Shown here piece by piece: positions 17,046 to 24,103 of a DNA stretch of 54,678 nt. Every line of letters starts with the position of its first letter. The first letter of the stretch is position 1. The notes beneath the pieces were generated by a model, which searched no databases, was not told the origin of the DNA, and saw only the letters and a list, made by a program, of their open reading frames with translations. Both the position numbers and the translations under genes were made by a program. This DNA is from Thioglobus_B sp964403565 (lineage in GTDB: Bacteria; Pseudomonadota; Gammaproteobacteria; PS1; Pseudothioglobaceae): NCBI GenBank assembly GCA_964403565.1, contig CAYOFV010000004.1, positions 1-54,678 on the forward strand. Direction: 5' to 3'.

Positions 17046-18893
17046 TTACAGACGTTCTTTAAAAATCTTGATTTCAGAATTATCTCTTTGTGACTTTAAG
17101 ATACTAACAAATATCTCATCAGTCTCATAATCGATAATTGAATTAGCCAAGGCTTGATTAATAGTTTTATCTACACTAGTTTTAACACCTGACAACTCGA
17201 TAACTACAGAGCTAGTATTGTTTAATGAAGCGCCATAAAAAACAGATTTATTATCTAACGGTTTTGGCATTGCAAATATTTTAGATAGCACTATGTCTTC
17301 AACAGTAGATGATCCTCTATCAACCCATGTTTTTTCTGAAAATTTTAAATTGTATTTTTTCATCAAATCTTCTGCTGTTTTATCATCACCTGACGATAAA
17401 GCTTTAGAAATATTTTCTGCAATTTTATCAATAAATGTTTTTGACAAAATAGTGCTCAAATGGGTATTAATCTCATCTTTGACTTCGTCAAATGATTTTT
17501 GTCTTTTGCTCTTTTTGTCTTTAACTCTAAGAACTAAATATTTATCTTCTCCTAGCTCTATAACTTCTGAATTTTCACCTTTGTTATAAACTGGATCGCT
17601 AAATGCAGCAGCAATAATTTTAGTATTGTGCGACTTTGAAGACATGTCAAAGAAATCTGAAGTTTTAATTTCAAGACCAAGTTGTGAAGCAACCTCTTCT
17701 AAAGATCCTTCATAAGCAAGATTTGCCATCTGTTCGTTCAGATCGTACAATTTCTTTTGTGCTTCGCTTTGCGTATATAAAGACTTAATCTCATCTTTTG
17801 CCTGTGCAAATGATTTTGTTTCTCCGCCTTTAATATTATTAAGACGAATAATATGATAACCAAATTCTGATTTTACAACTGAGCTAGTCTCTCCTATATT
17901 CATAGAAAATGCTTTGTCTTCAAACTCTAGCACCATTACACCACGAGAAAAATATCCTAAATCACCCCCATTATCTTTAGAGCCTGTATCTTCAGAATAC
18001 TCGGATGCAAGTTTAGAAAAATCACTTCCAGAATTTAATAAACCAACTACTTTATTAGCGGTAGCTTCGTCAGCTACAAGAATATGTGCAGCTTGTCTTT
18101 CTTCATCAGCACCAAAGCGTGATTTTTCCTCTTCGTAATAATTAAACAAGTCATCATCACTTGGGTTAATAGACTTAGCAACTTGCTCTAATGAGAGTTC
18201 AACTGATTCAATTTTTGCTTTTGGTTTTTCGAAAAAAGCTGATTTTTGTTTATCAAAATAATCCTTAACACTTTTATCTTCAACTTTTACTTTACTAATA
18301 TAATCTTTAGCATCAAGCGTTAAGTATTTTATTTCACGCTCTTGATTGTTAAGCTCTGTAAGGCGTTTAAATGCAGATGGGGTAATAAATGCTGAGTCTA
18401 ATAAATTGTATTTAACTTGTGATTGAGTAAGTTCACTATCCCTGCTAGACTCATACTGAGTTTTAGAAAAACCATTAAGTCTTAATATTTGCTCATAACG
18501 CTCAAGTGAAAATTTACCATCGTCATGAAAAACATCATTTGACTGAATAATTGCACTTAACTCAGAAGCAGTTGTTACGTGAGATAGGTTATTTGCAAGC
18601 CTATTAAGTAGGCTTTCGTTAACCATTTGTTCAATAACCGATTGCTTTAATATTACATCAAAGTTAGCATCGTACTTTGCACCTAGCTCCTGTTGTAGAC
18701 GGCGCTTCTGCGGATTAAAGCGAGAAAGAAACTTATCTTTTGAAATTTCATCATCGTCAATAGTTGCAACAACTATATTTGAAGAGCCGGTAAAGTATTC
18801 ATTAATACCGAAAAGTGCGAAAGGAATGGTGATTAAACCAACAATTAAGTAGGCTACCCAGCCTTTAGATTTGTTTCTGATTGCGCCTAACAT
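17046..18893 (-). CDS. ppiD: Periplasmic folding chaperone PpiD
   Basis: A 615-residue inner-membrane-anchored member of the SurA/PpiD family. A single N-terminal transmembrane helix (about 15-33) is followed by a SurA-like N-terminal domain. A PPIC-type parvulin domain (about 262-355) carries AAHILVADE, ASEYSEDTGSKDNGGDLGYF and SEFGYHIIRL. A long C-terminal part follows. PpiD sits at the Sec translocon and helps secreted proteins fold. In E. coli it follows hupB; here two tRNA genes lie between them on the same strand. Confidence 0.9.
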   Translation of the reverse strand: MLGAIRNKSKGWVAYLIVGLITIPFALFGINEYFTGSSNIVVATIDDDEISKDKFLSRFNPQKRRLQQELGAKYDANFDVILKQSVIEQMVNESLLNRLANNLSHVTTASELSAIIQSNDVFHDDGKFSLERYEQILRLNGFSKTQYESSRDSELTQSQVKYNLLDSAFITPSAFKRLTELNNQEREIKYLTLDAKDYISKVKVEDKSVKDYFDKQKSAFFEKPKAKIESVELSLEQVAKSINPSDDDLFNYYEEEKSRFGADEERQAAHILVADEATANKVVGLLNSGSDFSKLASEYSEDTGSKDNGGDLGYFSRGVMVLEFEDKAFSMNIGETSSVVKSEFGYHIIRLNNIKGGETKSFAQAKDEIKSLYTQSEAQKKLYDLNEQMANLAYEGSLEEVASQLGLEIKTSDFFDMSSKSHNTKIIAAAFSDPVYNKGENSEVIELGEDKYLVLRVKDKKSKRQKSFDEVKDEINTHLSTILSKTFIDKIAENISKALSSGDDKTAEDLMKKYNLKFSEKTWVDRGSSTVEDIVLSKIFAMPKPLDNKSVFYGASLNNTSSVVIELSGVKTSVDKTINQALANSIIDYETDEIFVSILKSQRDNSEIKIFKERL

Positions 18894-18921
18894 AATACAA
18901 TATTATAAGTGTTTTGAATTG

Positions 18922-18998
18922 TGGCGGAGCGGACGGGATTCGAACCCGCGACCCCCTGCGTGACAGGCAGGTATTCTAACCAGCTGAACTACCGCTCC
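18922..18998 (-). tRNA. tRNA-Asp (GUC)
   Basis: A 77-nt tRNA on the minus strand. The acceptor stem GGAGCGG pairs with CCGCTCC, and CCA is encoded at the 3' end. The D-loop contains AGCTGGTTAGA. The anticodon loop CTGTCAC gives GTC, and the T-loop is GGTTCGAATCC. The body closely resembles E. coli tRNA-Asp. It lies 28 bp upstream of ppiD and 9 bp after tRNA-Val, so the two are surely cotranscribed. Confidence 0.97.
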
Positions 18999-19007
18999 GA
19001 ATTTTTT

Positions 19008-19083
19008 TGGTGGGCGCTACAAGACTTGAACTTGTGACCCTCGCCTTGTAAGGGCGATGCTCTACCAACTGAGCTAAGCGCCC
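19008..19083 (-). tRNA. tRNA-Val (UAC)
   Basis: A 76-nt tRNA on the minus strand. The acceptor stem is GGGCGCT/AGCGCCC, with encoded ACCA end. The D-arm is GCTCAGTTGGTAGAGC, the anticodon loop CTTACAA gives TAC, and the T-arm is ACAAGTTCAAGTCTTGT. It reads the valine GUN family through a modified U34. It precedes tRNA-Asp in a two-gene cluster behind hupB. Confidence 0.97.
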
Positions 19084-19127
19084 AAAAAAAATGCCCAACA
19101 CTCGTATCAAGCACCGGGCACATTATA
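19084..19127 (-). terminator. hupB terminator next to a tRNA -10 element
   Basis: On the minus strand TGCCC and GGGCA close a long stem (19092-19120) extended by G:U pairs, followed by T8 (19084-19091) directly before tRNA-Val. This looks like an intrinsic terminator for hupB. Just upstream, TATAAT at 19122-19127 followed by GTGCCC resembles a stable-RNA promoter with a GC-rich discriminator. If it is the tRNA promoter, the hairpin would be transcribed as the tRNA 5' leader. The two readings conflict in part. Confidence 0.6.
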
Positions 19128-19138
19128 CTGAAAAAATT

Positions 19139-19414
19139 CTATGAATTTACAGATTCTTTTAGTAATTTACCTGCCTTAAATGCTGGAACTTTTGAAGCAG
19201 CGATTTGGATAGTAGCACCAGTCTGTGGGTTACGTCCTGAACGAGCTGCACGATCTCTAACTAAAAAGCTACCAAAGCCTGTAATTGCAACTGAATCACC
19301 TGATGACAAAGCAGAAGTAATTGCACCTGTAGTTGCATCTAATGCACGAGCTGCGTCCGCTTTTGTTAAACCTGAGTTTTCAGCGATTGCTGCTACTAGA
19401 TCTGATTTATTCAT
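19139..19414 (-). CDS. hupB: DNA-binding protein HU-beta
   Basis: A 91-residue histone-like protein beginning MNKSDLVAAIAENSGLTKAD. The HU signature GFGSFLVRDRAARSGRNPQTG lies at about 46-66, and the C-terminus is VPAFKAGKLLKESVN. HU wraps and bends DNA without strict sequence preference. The placement before ppiD (across two tRNA genes) matches the E. coli hupB-ppiD order and separates it from the IHF gene at 1757. A strong -35/-10 pair lies 77-104 bp upstream. Confidence 0.95.
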   Translation of the reverse strand: MNKSDLVAAIAENSGLTKADAARALDATTGAITSALSSGDSVAITGFGSFLVRDRAARSGRNPQTGATIQIAASKVPAFKAGKLLKESVNS

Positions 19415-19490
19415 TTTCTTTATTCTCCTTTATGTATAAAAAATGTTCTCTTGTAATAATTTAAAAGCTTTTGTATTAAGCTCTTACCGA

Positions 19491-19518
19491 ATTATCCATT
19501 AAATACAAGCGCTGTCAA
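19491..19518 (-). promoter_or_regulatory. hupB: Sigma-70 promoter of hupB
   Basis: On the minus strand TTGACA (19513-19518) is separated by 16 bp from GATAAT (19491-19496), leaving about 77 bp to the hupB ATG. The -35 is perfect and the -10 has one mismatch. Confidence 0.65.
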
Positions 19519-19541
19519 TGGGTTTTTTAAAAAAAATTTAA

Positions 19542-20075
19542 CTATATATTATTTATGTTTTTTAACTCACTGATTAATGGCAATATATCATCACGCCATA
19601 TGCTCGGTGTAAGTTGTCCAACGCGCTTATAGCGTATAACCCCATCTCTATCTACTAAAAATGTTTCAGGTGTTGCATAAACCCCAAGCTCAAGCCCTAA
19701 TTTACCATCTTTATCAAATATTATTGAATCATACGGATCGCCTAATCTTTGCAAGAAAAACTTACCATTTTTCTTAGTGTCTTTATAGTTAACGCCAAGC
19801 ATATTAACAGTATTTAACTTTGCGATATGCATAAGCATATCGTGCTCAGCTTTACATGTAACACACCATGACGCCCAAACATTTACTAAAGTAAGATTAT
19901 TTTTTAGTTTATCTTGCGTAAAGTATTGCTCATTAGTGTCAAAATCCACTACCTTTAAATTTGGAAACTCTTTACCTATAAAAGGCGATGGAAGTTTTTT
20001 TGGATCCAGACCTAAACCAACATACAAAAAACCTACAAGAACAACAAAAAGACCAAGTGGTAAGAATTTTTTCAT
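19542..20075 (-). CDS. ccmG: Cytochrome c maturation thioredoxin CcmG/DsbE
   Basis: A 177-residue membrane-anchored thioredoxin-fold protein. One N-terminal helix (about 4-22) holds it in the membrane with the domain in the periplasm. The redox motif is WASWCVTCKAEH with C71 and C74. TPETFLVDRDGVIRYK carries the cis-proline region. CcmG keeps the apocytochrome CxxCH cysteines reduced for haem attachment. It is the last gene of ccmC-ccmD-ccmE-ccmG. The many c-type cytochromes in the window are its likely clients. Confidence 0.93.
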   Translation of the reverse strand: MKKFLPLGLFVVLVGFLYVGLGLDPKKLPSPFIGKEFPNLKVVDFDTNEQYFTQDKLKNNLTLVNVWASWCVTCKAEHDMLMHIAKLNTVNMLGVNYKDTKKNGKFFLQRLGDPYDSIIFDKDGKLGLELGVYATPETFLVDRDGVIRYKRVGQLTPSIWRDDILPLISELKNINNI

Positions 20076-20079
20076 GCGT

Positions 20080-20496
20080 TTATTTTTTAGCTTTTTCTAA
20101 AGCTTCTGCAACCTCTGGTGGCATGTAGTTTTCATCATGCTTTGCTAGCACTTCTGAAGCTACAAAAGTTTTATCATTAAGCGATCCTGTAGCAATAATA
20201 CCCTGACCTTCTCTAAATAAGTCTGGAAGAATACCTTCATACTTAACACCAAAAGTATTAGCACCATCGGTAATATCAAAATCAACTTTAATGCCATCAC
20301 GCTTCACACTGCCAGTTGCTACTAACCCGCCTAAACGAAAACTCTTGCCTGCTGGAGCCTTGCCTTCAACAACATCAGTTGGTGAGAAAAAGTATAAAAG
20401 ATTTTCATTAAAAGCTTTAATACCTAAATAACCTGCAAGCGCTACACCTAATACCAAGATGGCAACAAATATCATTCTACTTTGTCTTTTTTTCAC
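20080..20496 (-). CDS. ccmE: Cytochrome c maturation haem chaperone CcmE
   Basis: A 138-residue protein starting at GTG, with an N-terminal membrane anchor (about 8-28). The beta-barrel domain has FRLGGLVATGSV and VKYEGILPDLFREGQ. The haem-binding motif H-x-x-x-Y is present as KHDENYMPPEV, with H120 making the covalent bond to haem and Y124 acting as ligand. It receives haem from CcmC and passes it to CcmF. It lies between ccmD and ccmG. Confidence 0.96.
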   Translation of the reverse strand: MKKRQSRMIFVAILVLGVALAGYLGIKAFNENLLYFFSPTDVVEGKAPAGKSFRLGGLVATGSVKRDGIKVDFDITDGANTFGVKYEGILPDLFREGQGIIATGSLNDKTFVASEVLAKHDENYMPPEVAEALEKAKK

Positions 20497-20502
20497 GCTT
20501 TG

Positions 20503-20670
20503 TTACTCCCTAGAATATTTAATATTAAGCTCATTAATAATTTTTTTATGGATTGACTTGGTGCGGACAAATAAAACTGTAATAGTTATAAAAGTAATTA
20601 AATACGATAACCAAATATAAAAAGCATATTTACCATAAGGTAGAAATTCAAAATACTCTGCAATAGTCAT
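20503..20670 (-). CDS. ccmD: Cytochrome c maturation small membrane protein CcmD
   Basis: A 55-residue protein. The ATG (20668-20670) overlaps the ccmC stop as ATGA, and the TAA is 6 bp before the ccmE GTG. It starts TIAEYFEFLPYGKYAFYIW, then continues with one transmembrane helix (about 13-36) and a basic C-terminal tail. The size, topology and position between ccmC and ccmE are the CcmD hallmarks. CcmD helps release holo-CcmE from CcmC. Confidence 0.88.
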   Translation of the reverse strand: MTIAEYFEFLPYGKYAFYIWLSYLITFITITVLFVRTKSIHKKIINELNIKYSRE

Positions 20671-21419
20671 TTCACACCGCCTGTTATTAAATCTTTGACC
20701 CAGCGCAAGTTTTGATTTTGTATAAGTACTTCGTCTCGTGCACGCATAAACATAAGTGCGCCATATAATAATTTAAAAGCTATACCCATTAAAATTAGTG
20801 GCATAAGCATATCTGGATGAATTGCAGGTTGTGCTATCTTTTCTACTGAACTTACTGAGGCACCTTGATGTAGTGTATTCCACCAATTAACTGAATAATG
20901 AATTATTGGTAAATTAACCAGACCAACAATAGCTAATACAGATGATGCCTTAGCTGCTGTTTTAGGATTGTCGAATGCATTGCTAAGAGATATGTATGCA
21001 AGATATAAAAATAATAATATCAACTCAGAAGTAAGACGAGCATCCCATACCCACCAAGTTCCCCACATTGGCTTACCCCAAATTGATCCAGTAGCAAGAG
21101 CTAGAAATGTAAACGCAGCTCCAATAGGTGCAGATACTTTAGCAACTACACTGGCAAGTTTAATCTGCCAAATAAGGCCAATACCACCAGCAATCGCCAT
21201 TACTAAATAAATAAACATACTCATCCACGCACTTGGTACATGAATAAACATTATTCGATAACTTTCACCTTGTTGATAATCTACAGGGGCTATTACTAAA
21301 CCCCAATATAAACCAACAATAGTTAAAGCAATAAATGGATATAAAAACCAAGGAATAATCTTGGCACTTATGCGATAAAAATTTTGCGGTGAGGCAAAAG
21401 CCTGAATCCATTTCCACAT
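20667..21419 (-). CDS. ccmC: Haem exporter/handling protein CcmC
   Basis: A 250-residue, six-helix inner-membrane protein of the haem-handling family. The tryptophan-rich periplasmic motif MWGTWWVWDARLTSELIL is at about 120-137, flanked by conserved histidines (FIHVPSAWMS at 58-67 and IIHYSVNWWNTLHQG around 177-191) that bind haem. CcmC loads haem onto CcmE. It heads this four-gene cluster. ccmA, ccmB, ccmF and ccmH are not in the window. Confidence 0.96.
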   Translation of the reverse strand: MWKWIQAFASPQNFYRISAKIIPWFLYPFIALTIVGLYWGLVIAPVDYQQGESYRIMFIHVPSAWMSMFIYLVMAIAGGIGLIWQIKLASVVAKVSAPIGAAFTFLALATGSIWGKPMWGTWWVWDARLTSELILLFLYLAYISLSNAFDNPKTAAKASSVLAIVGLVNLPIIHYSVNWWNTLHQGASVSSVEKIAQPAIHPDMLMPLILMGIAFKLLYGALMFMRARDEVLIQNQNLRWVKDLITGGVK

Positions 21420-21455
21420 ATTAATTAAATACTATTTTTTTACAAAATTGAAAAA

Positions 21456-22115
21456 TCATTTTAAGGATTTTTTTGCCACATTGTTACGTAAATACGTTGG
21501 TAAAGGTAATTTTGAATCAAAAGTATTGTTATCGTTAACATAGGTTAATACAATATCAATCATGTTCTCGGCCATAGGGTAGAAATCACTATGATAATTC
21601 GATATGCCAGTTGTATCTATTAGATCTTGAGTGTAGGCGCCCCAACCGGTGCCAACTCCAATATATTCACTCGTCAAACTATCGACTTCGTTTGGCCGCT
21701 TTAACTCTTCGCTTTTAAGCTTATTATCTTTATACACACCACAATAAACTTCACTCATACGCGCATCTAGCGCAACAAACACTTTATTAGCAGCAAACTT
21801 TTTGCTTGCACCATAACCAACAACTTCTAAGGTAGATATTCCAAATGTAGGTATGTCATTTGCATAGGATATACCTTGAGCAACACCAACACACATTCTC
21901 ACACCGGTAAAACTTCCAGGCCCTTTGGTATAACAAACAAGATCTATTGATGATTTTTCCACACCCGCCTCTTTAAGAACCTCATTACAATAATTAAGCA
22001 CAAGGCCTGATGATTTTTCCACACCTTGTATAAATCGAGCATACTTCTTTCCATCAGCATATAAACATACTGACAAAACTTCAGTGCAAGTATCAATTGC
22101 TAAAATGTTGTGCAT
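21456..22115 (-). CDS. tsaB: tRNA threonylcarbamoyladenosine protein TsaB
   Basis: A 219-residue ASKHA-fold partner of TsaD in making t6A37 of ANN-decoding tRNAs. It begins ILAIDTCTEVLSVCLY and contains TKGPGSFTGVRMCVGVAQGIS, the TsaB signature at about 62-82. The ATG at 22115 is chosen over a TTG three bases earlier. The gene is 4 bp after mtgA. Two copies of an 18-bp sequence lie 60 bp apart (21948 and 22008), each encoding GVEKSS, an internal micro-duplication of coding sequence. Confidence 0.93.
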   Translation of the reverse strand: MHNILAIDTCTEVLSVCLYADGKKYARFIQGVEKSSGLVLNYCNEVLKEAGVEKSSIDLVCYTKGPGSFTGVRMCVGVAQGISYANDIPTFGISTLEVVGYGASKKFAANKVFVALDARMSEVYCGVYKDNKLKSEELKRPNEVDSLTSEYIGVGTGWGAYTQDLIDTTGISNYHSDFYPMAENMIDIVLTYVNDNNTFDSKLPLPTYLRNNVAKKSLK

Positions 22116-22119
22116 CAAG

Positions 22120-22776
22120 TTATTTTACAATCTTTTTGTATTTTTTATACATGCGCAGAACTAATTGTCTTCTTTTGGCCAAACGCTGTGAGTGTTTAAT
22201 TGGGTGATAATAACTTGGGCCTTTGACTAAAGCCACAAGTGTAGCAACCTCCTCAATAGATAGATCGTTTATATCTTTATTAAAATAAAACTTGGCACCA
22301 TTGTTAAAACCTCTAACTTCTAGATTGCCTTTTTGCCCTAAGTAAACTGTATTCAAATATCTATTTAAAATAAACTCTTTATCAAAAGACAGCTCCAGCA
22401 TTAAAGCCATTAGTGCTTCTTTTGCTTTTCTGCTAATAGTTTTTTCACGACTTAATAAAGTGTTTTTTACAAGTTGTTGAGAAATGGTTGATGCGCCACG
22501 CATTGGCTTGTTATAAAACAAATAATCGCGAATAACTCTAGCAATCTCTTTAAAATCAACCCCATGATGTTGAAAATAAGACTGGTCTTCAACTAATAGC
22601 AGCATATTAATTGCGACTTTTGACTGATCACTATACGTAAGATTTACACCAATTGGGGCTTTCGAAAACTCACTACGCACAATATTGTTTAAGTATGTCA
22701 AATATAGCAATAAAAATACAGCCAATGCAACAAGTGCTGGCTTTATTTTTTTAACAAAAGATCTTTTAATTGACAA
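22120..22776 (-). CDS. mtgA: Monofunctional peptidoglycan glycosyltransferase
   Basis: A 218-residue GT51 enzyme that polymerises lipid II. An N-terminal membrane anchor (about 13-32) is followed by motif 1 VEDQSYFQHHGVDFKEI with the catalytic glutamate, then motif 2 RGASTISQQLVKNTLL, RKAKEALMALMLE, and NRYLNTVYLG. No transpeptidase domain follows, which separates it from bifunctional PBPs. The start is TTG; no in-frame ATG lies before motif 1 and an upstream stop closes the frame. No clear ribosome-binding site is visible. Confidence 0.92.
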   Translation of the reverse strand: MSIKRSFVKKIKPALVALAVFLLLYLTYLNNIVRSEFSKAPIGVNLTYSDQSKVAINMLLLVEDQSYFQHHGVDFKEIARVIRDYLFYNKPMRGASTISQQLVKNTLLSREKTISRKAKEALMALMLELSFDKEFILNRYLNTVYLGQKGNLEVRGFNNGAKFYFNKDINDLSIEEVATLVALVKGPSYYHPIKHSQRLAKRRQLVLRMYKKYKKIVK

Positions 22777-22855
22777 AATATATTATTAATATATAACAAA
22801 CTTCTCAAGATTTTAACAAAATATACACAGATAAAGGTTTTTCAGGCGATAAATA

Positions 22856-22882
22856 TTGTTAAATCTGACCAACTAGTATAAA
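22856..22882 (+). promoter_or_regulatory. Probable promoter of the rpsF operon
   Basis: TTGTTA (22856-22861), a 15-bp spacer and TATAAA (22877-22882) precede the rpsF leader. The spacing is short, so the -35 choice is uncertain. Confidence 0.45.
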
Positions 22883-22892
22883 ATACGCACTT

Positions 22893-22930
22893 CCCTTGCT
22901 TGATCACATGTTGTGGCAAGCTATTTTTTT
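22893..22930 (+). promoter_or_regulatory. rpsF leader hairpin followed by T7
   Basis: CTTGC and GCAAG (22895-22899, 22916-22920) enclose an inner CACA-TGT-TGTG stem, followed by TATTTTTTT and then the AAGGAG site of rpsF. It could be an attenuator or the place where an S6:S18 complex binds the mRNA, as known for other rpsF leaders. I did not match it to the published consensus. Confidence 0.45.
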
Positions 22931-22955
22931 AATAACCATAAGGAGATAGAAGCTC

Positions 22956-23303
22956 ATGAGACATTATGAGATTACACTTATCGTACATCCTGACCAATCT
23001 AGCCAGGTTGATTCAATGATGAGTAAATACAAAGAAATTATTACTGCCGGTGGTGGTAATGTACACCGTGAAGAAGACTGGGGTCGTAAGCACCTAGCAT
23101 ACCCAATCAAGAAAATTTATAAAGCACACTACTTAATGATGAACATTGAGTGTGATCAAGATACTCTTGACAAGCTTAATTATAATTTCCGTTTTAATGA
23201 TTCAGTTCTTAGAAATCTTATTATTTCTAAAAAAGAAGCGATCACTGAGCCTTCAGTTATGATGAGCGCTAAAGACGAAGATAAAAAACAAGACAGAAGA
23301 TAG
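22956..23303 (+). CDS. rpsF: 30S ribosomal protein S6
   Basis: A 115-residue protein starting MRHYEITLIVHPDQSSQV, with RKHLAYPIKKIYKAHYLMMN at about 48-67. It has the ferredoxin-like S6 fold that pairs with S18 on the platform of the 30S subunit. The C-terminal 15 residues are charged and disordered. It opens the rpsF-rpsR-rplI operon with an AAGGAG site before the ATG. Confidence 0.97.
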   Translation: MRHYEITLIVHPDQSSQVDSMMSKYKEIITAGGGNVHREEDWGRKHLAYPIKKIYKAHYLMMNIECDQDTLDKLNYNFRFNDSVLRNLIISKKEAITEPSVMMSAKDEDKKQDRR

Positions 23304-23312
23304 GATATTATT

Positions 23313-23567
23313 ATGGCTAAGCAACAAAAGAGAAAACGCAGACCTCAAATCAAAATTAACACTTTTTGTCGTTTTACCGCTGCAGGCGTTAAAGAAATTG
23401 ACTATAAAGATGTTGATATTTTATTAAAGAACATTGACGAAAGTGGCAAGATTACTCCATCAAGAATGACTGGAACATCTTCTAAGTTTCAACGTCAACT
23501 TACTACTGCAGTTAAAAGAGCTAGATTCCTAGCGCTTATTCCATATACTGATAAGCACAAGAAATAG
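23313..23567 (+). CDS. rpsR: 30S ribosomal protein S18
   Basis: An 84-residue basic protein containing IDYKDVDILLKNIDESGKITPSRMTGT and the RAIKRAR-like end KRARFLALIPYTDKH. S18 heterodimerises with S6. It lies directly after rpsF. No priB gene lies between rpsF and rpsR, unlike in E. coli. Confidence 0.97.
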   Translation: MAKQQKRKRRPQIKINTFCRFTAAGVKEIDYKDVDILLKNIDESGKITPSRMTGTSSKFQRQLTTAVKRARFLALIPYTDKHKK

Positions 23568-23578
23568 GAGTTATAGTC

Positions 23579-24034
23579 ATGCAAGTAATTTTATTAGAAA
23601 AAATTCAAAAAGTTGGCAACCTAGGTGAGGTTGCAAACGTTAAAGCTGGTTACGCACGTAACTTCTTAATCCCACAAGGCAAGGCTAAGCCTGCAACTAA
23701 AGCTAATATGGCTGAATTTGAAGCTATGAAAGCCGATCTTGAAGCTAAAGAAGCTACTGCTCTTAAAGCTGCTCAAGAAATTGAGGCGAAAATGACTGGT
23801 AGCACTTGTACAATTGTTGCTAATGCTGGTGATGAAGGAAAGCTATTCGGCTCAATCACTACAGCTGATATTGTTTCATCTCTTGCTACTCTTGGTTTTG
23901 AAGTTGAAAAACGTGATGTTAATATGCCTGAAGCTATTCGCCATACTGGTGAATACGAGGTAAGTGTTACTCTACATACTGATATTGCAGTTGCTGTTAA
24001 AATTGTAGTTGAGGCATCTGAAGAAGAAGCATAA
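23579..24034 (+). CDS. rplI: 50S ribosomal protein L9
   Basis: A 151-residue two-domain protein. The N-terminal domain reads MQVILLEKIQKVGNLGEVANVKAGYARNFLIP, the L9 signature, followed by a long central helix (about 40-75) and a C-terminal domain that begins GKLFGSITTADI. It binds 23S rRNA at the L1 stalk base. It ends the operon before a strong hairpin terminator. Confidence 0.98.
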   Translation: MQVILLEKIQKVGNLGEVANVKAGYARNFLIPQGKAKPATKANMAEFEAMKADLEAKEATALKAAQEIEAKMTGSTCTIVANAGDEGKLFGSITTADIVSSLATLGFEVEKRDVNMPEAIRHTGEYEVSVTLHTDIAVAVKIVVEASEEEA

Positions 24035-24060
24035 TTAAACTTTAAAATTGAGTTAAAATT

Positions 24061-24092
24061 AAAAGTCCTCTCGCGAGGACTTTTTTATTTTT
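24061..24092 (+). terminator. Intrinsic terminator of rpsF-rpsR-rplI
   Basis: AAAAGTCCTC, loop TCGC, then GAGGACTTTTTT: a 10-bp stem with a T tail, 27 bp after the rplI stop and 12 bp before the dnaB start. Confidence 0.93.
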
Positions 24093-24103
24093 AGCGCTTT
24101 TAA

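Noticed and set aside
21948..22025. 18-bp direct repeat in tsaB
   Set aside because: Both copies encode GVEKSS within normal TsaB. It is a coding micro-duplication, not a mobile or regulatory repeat.
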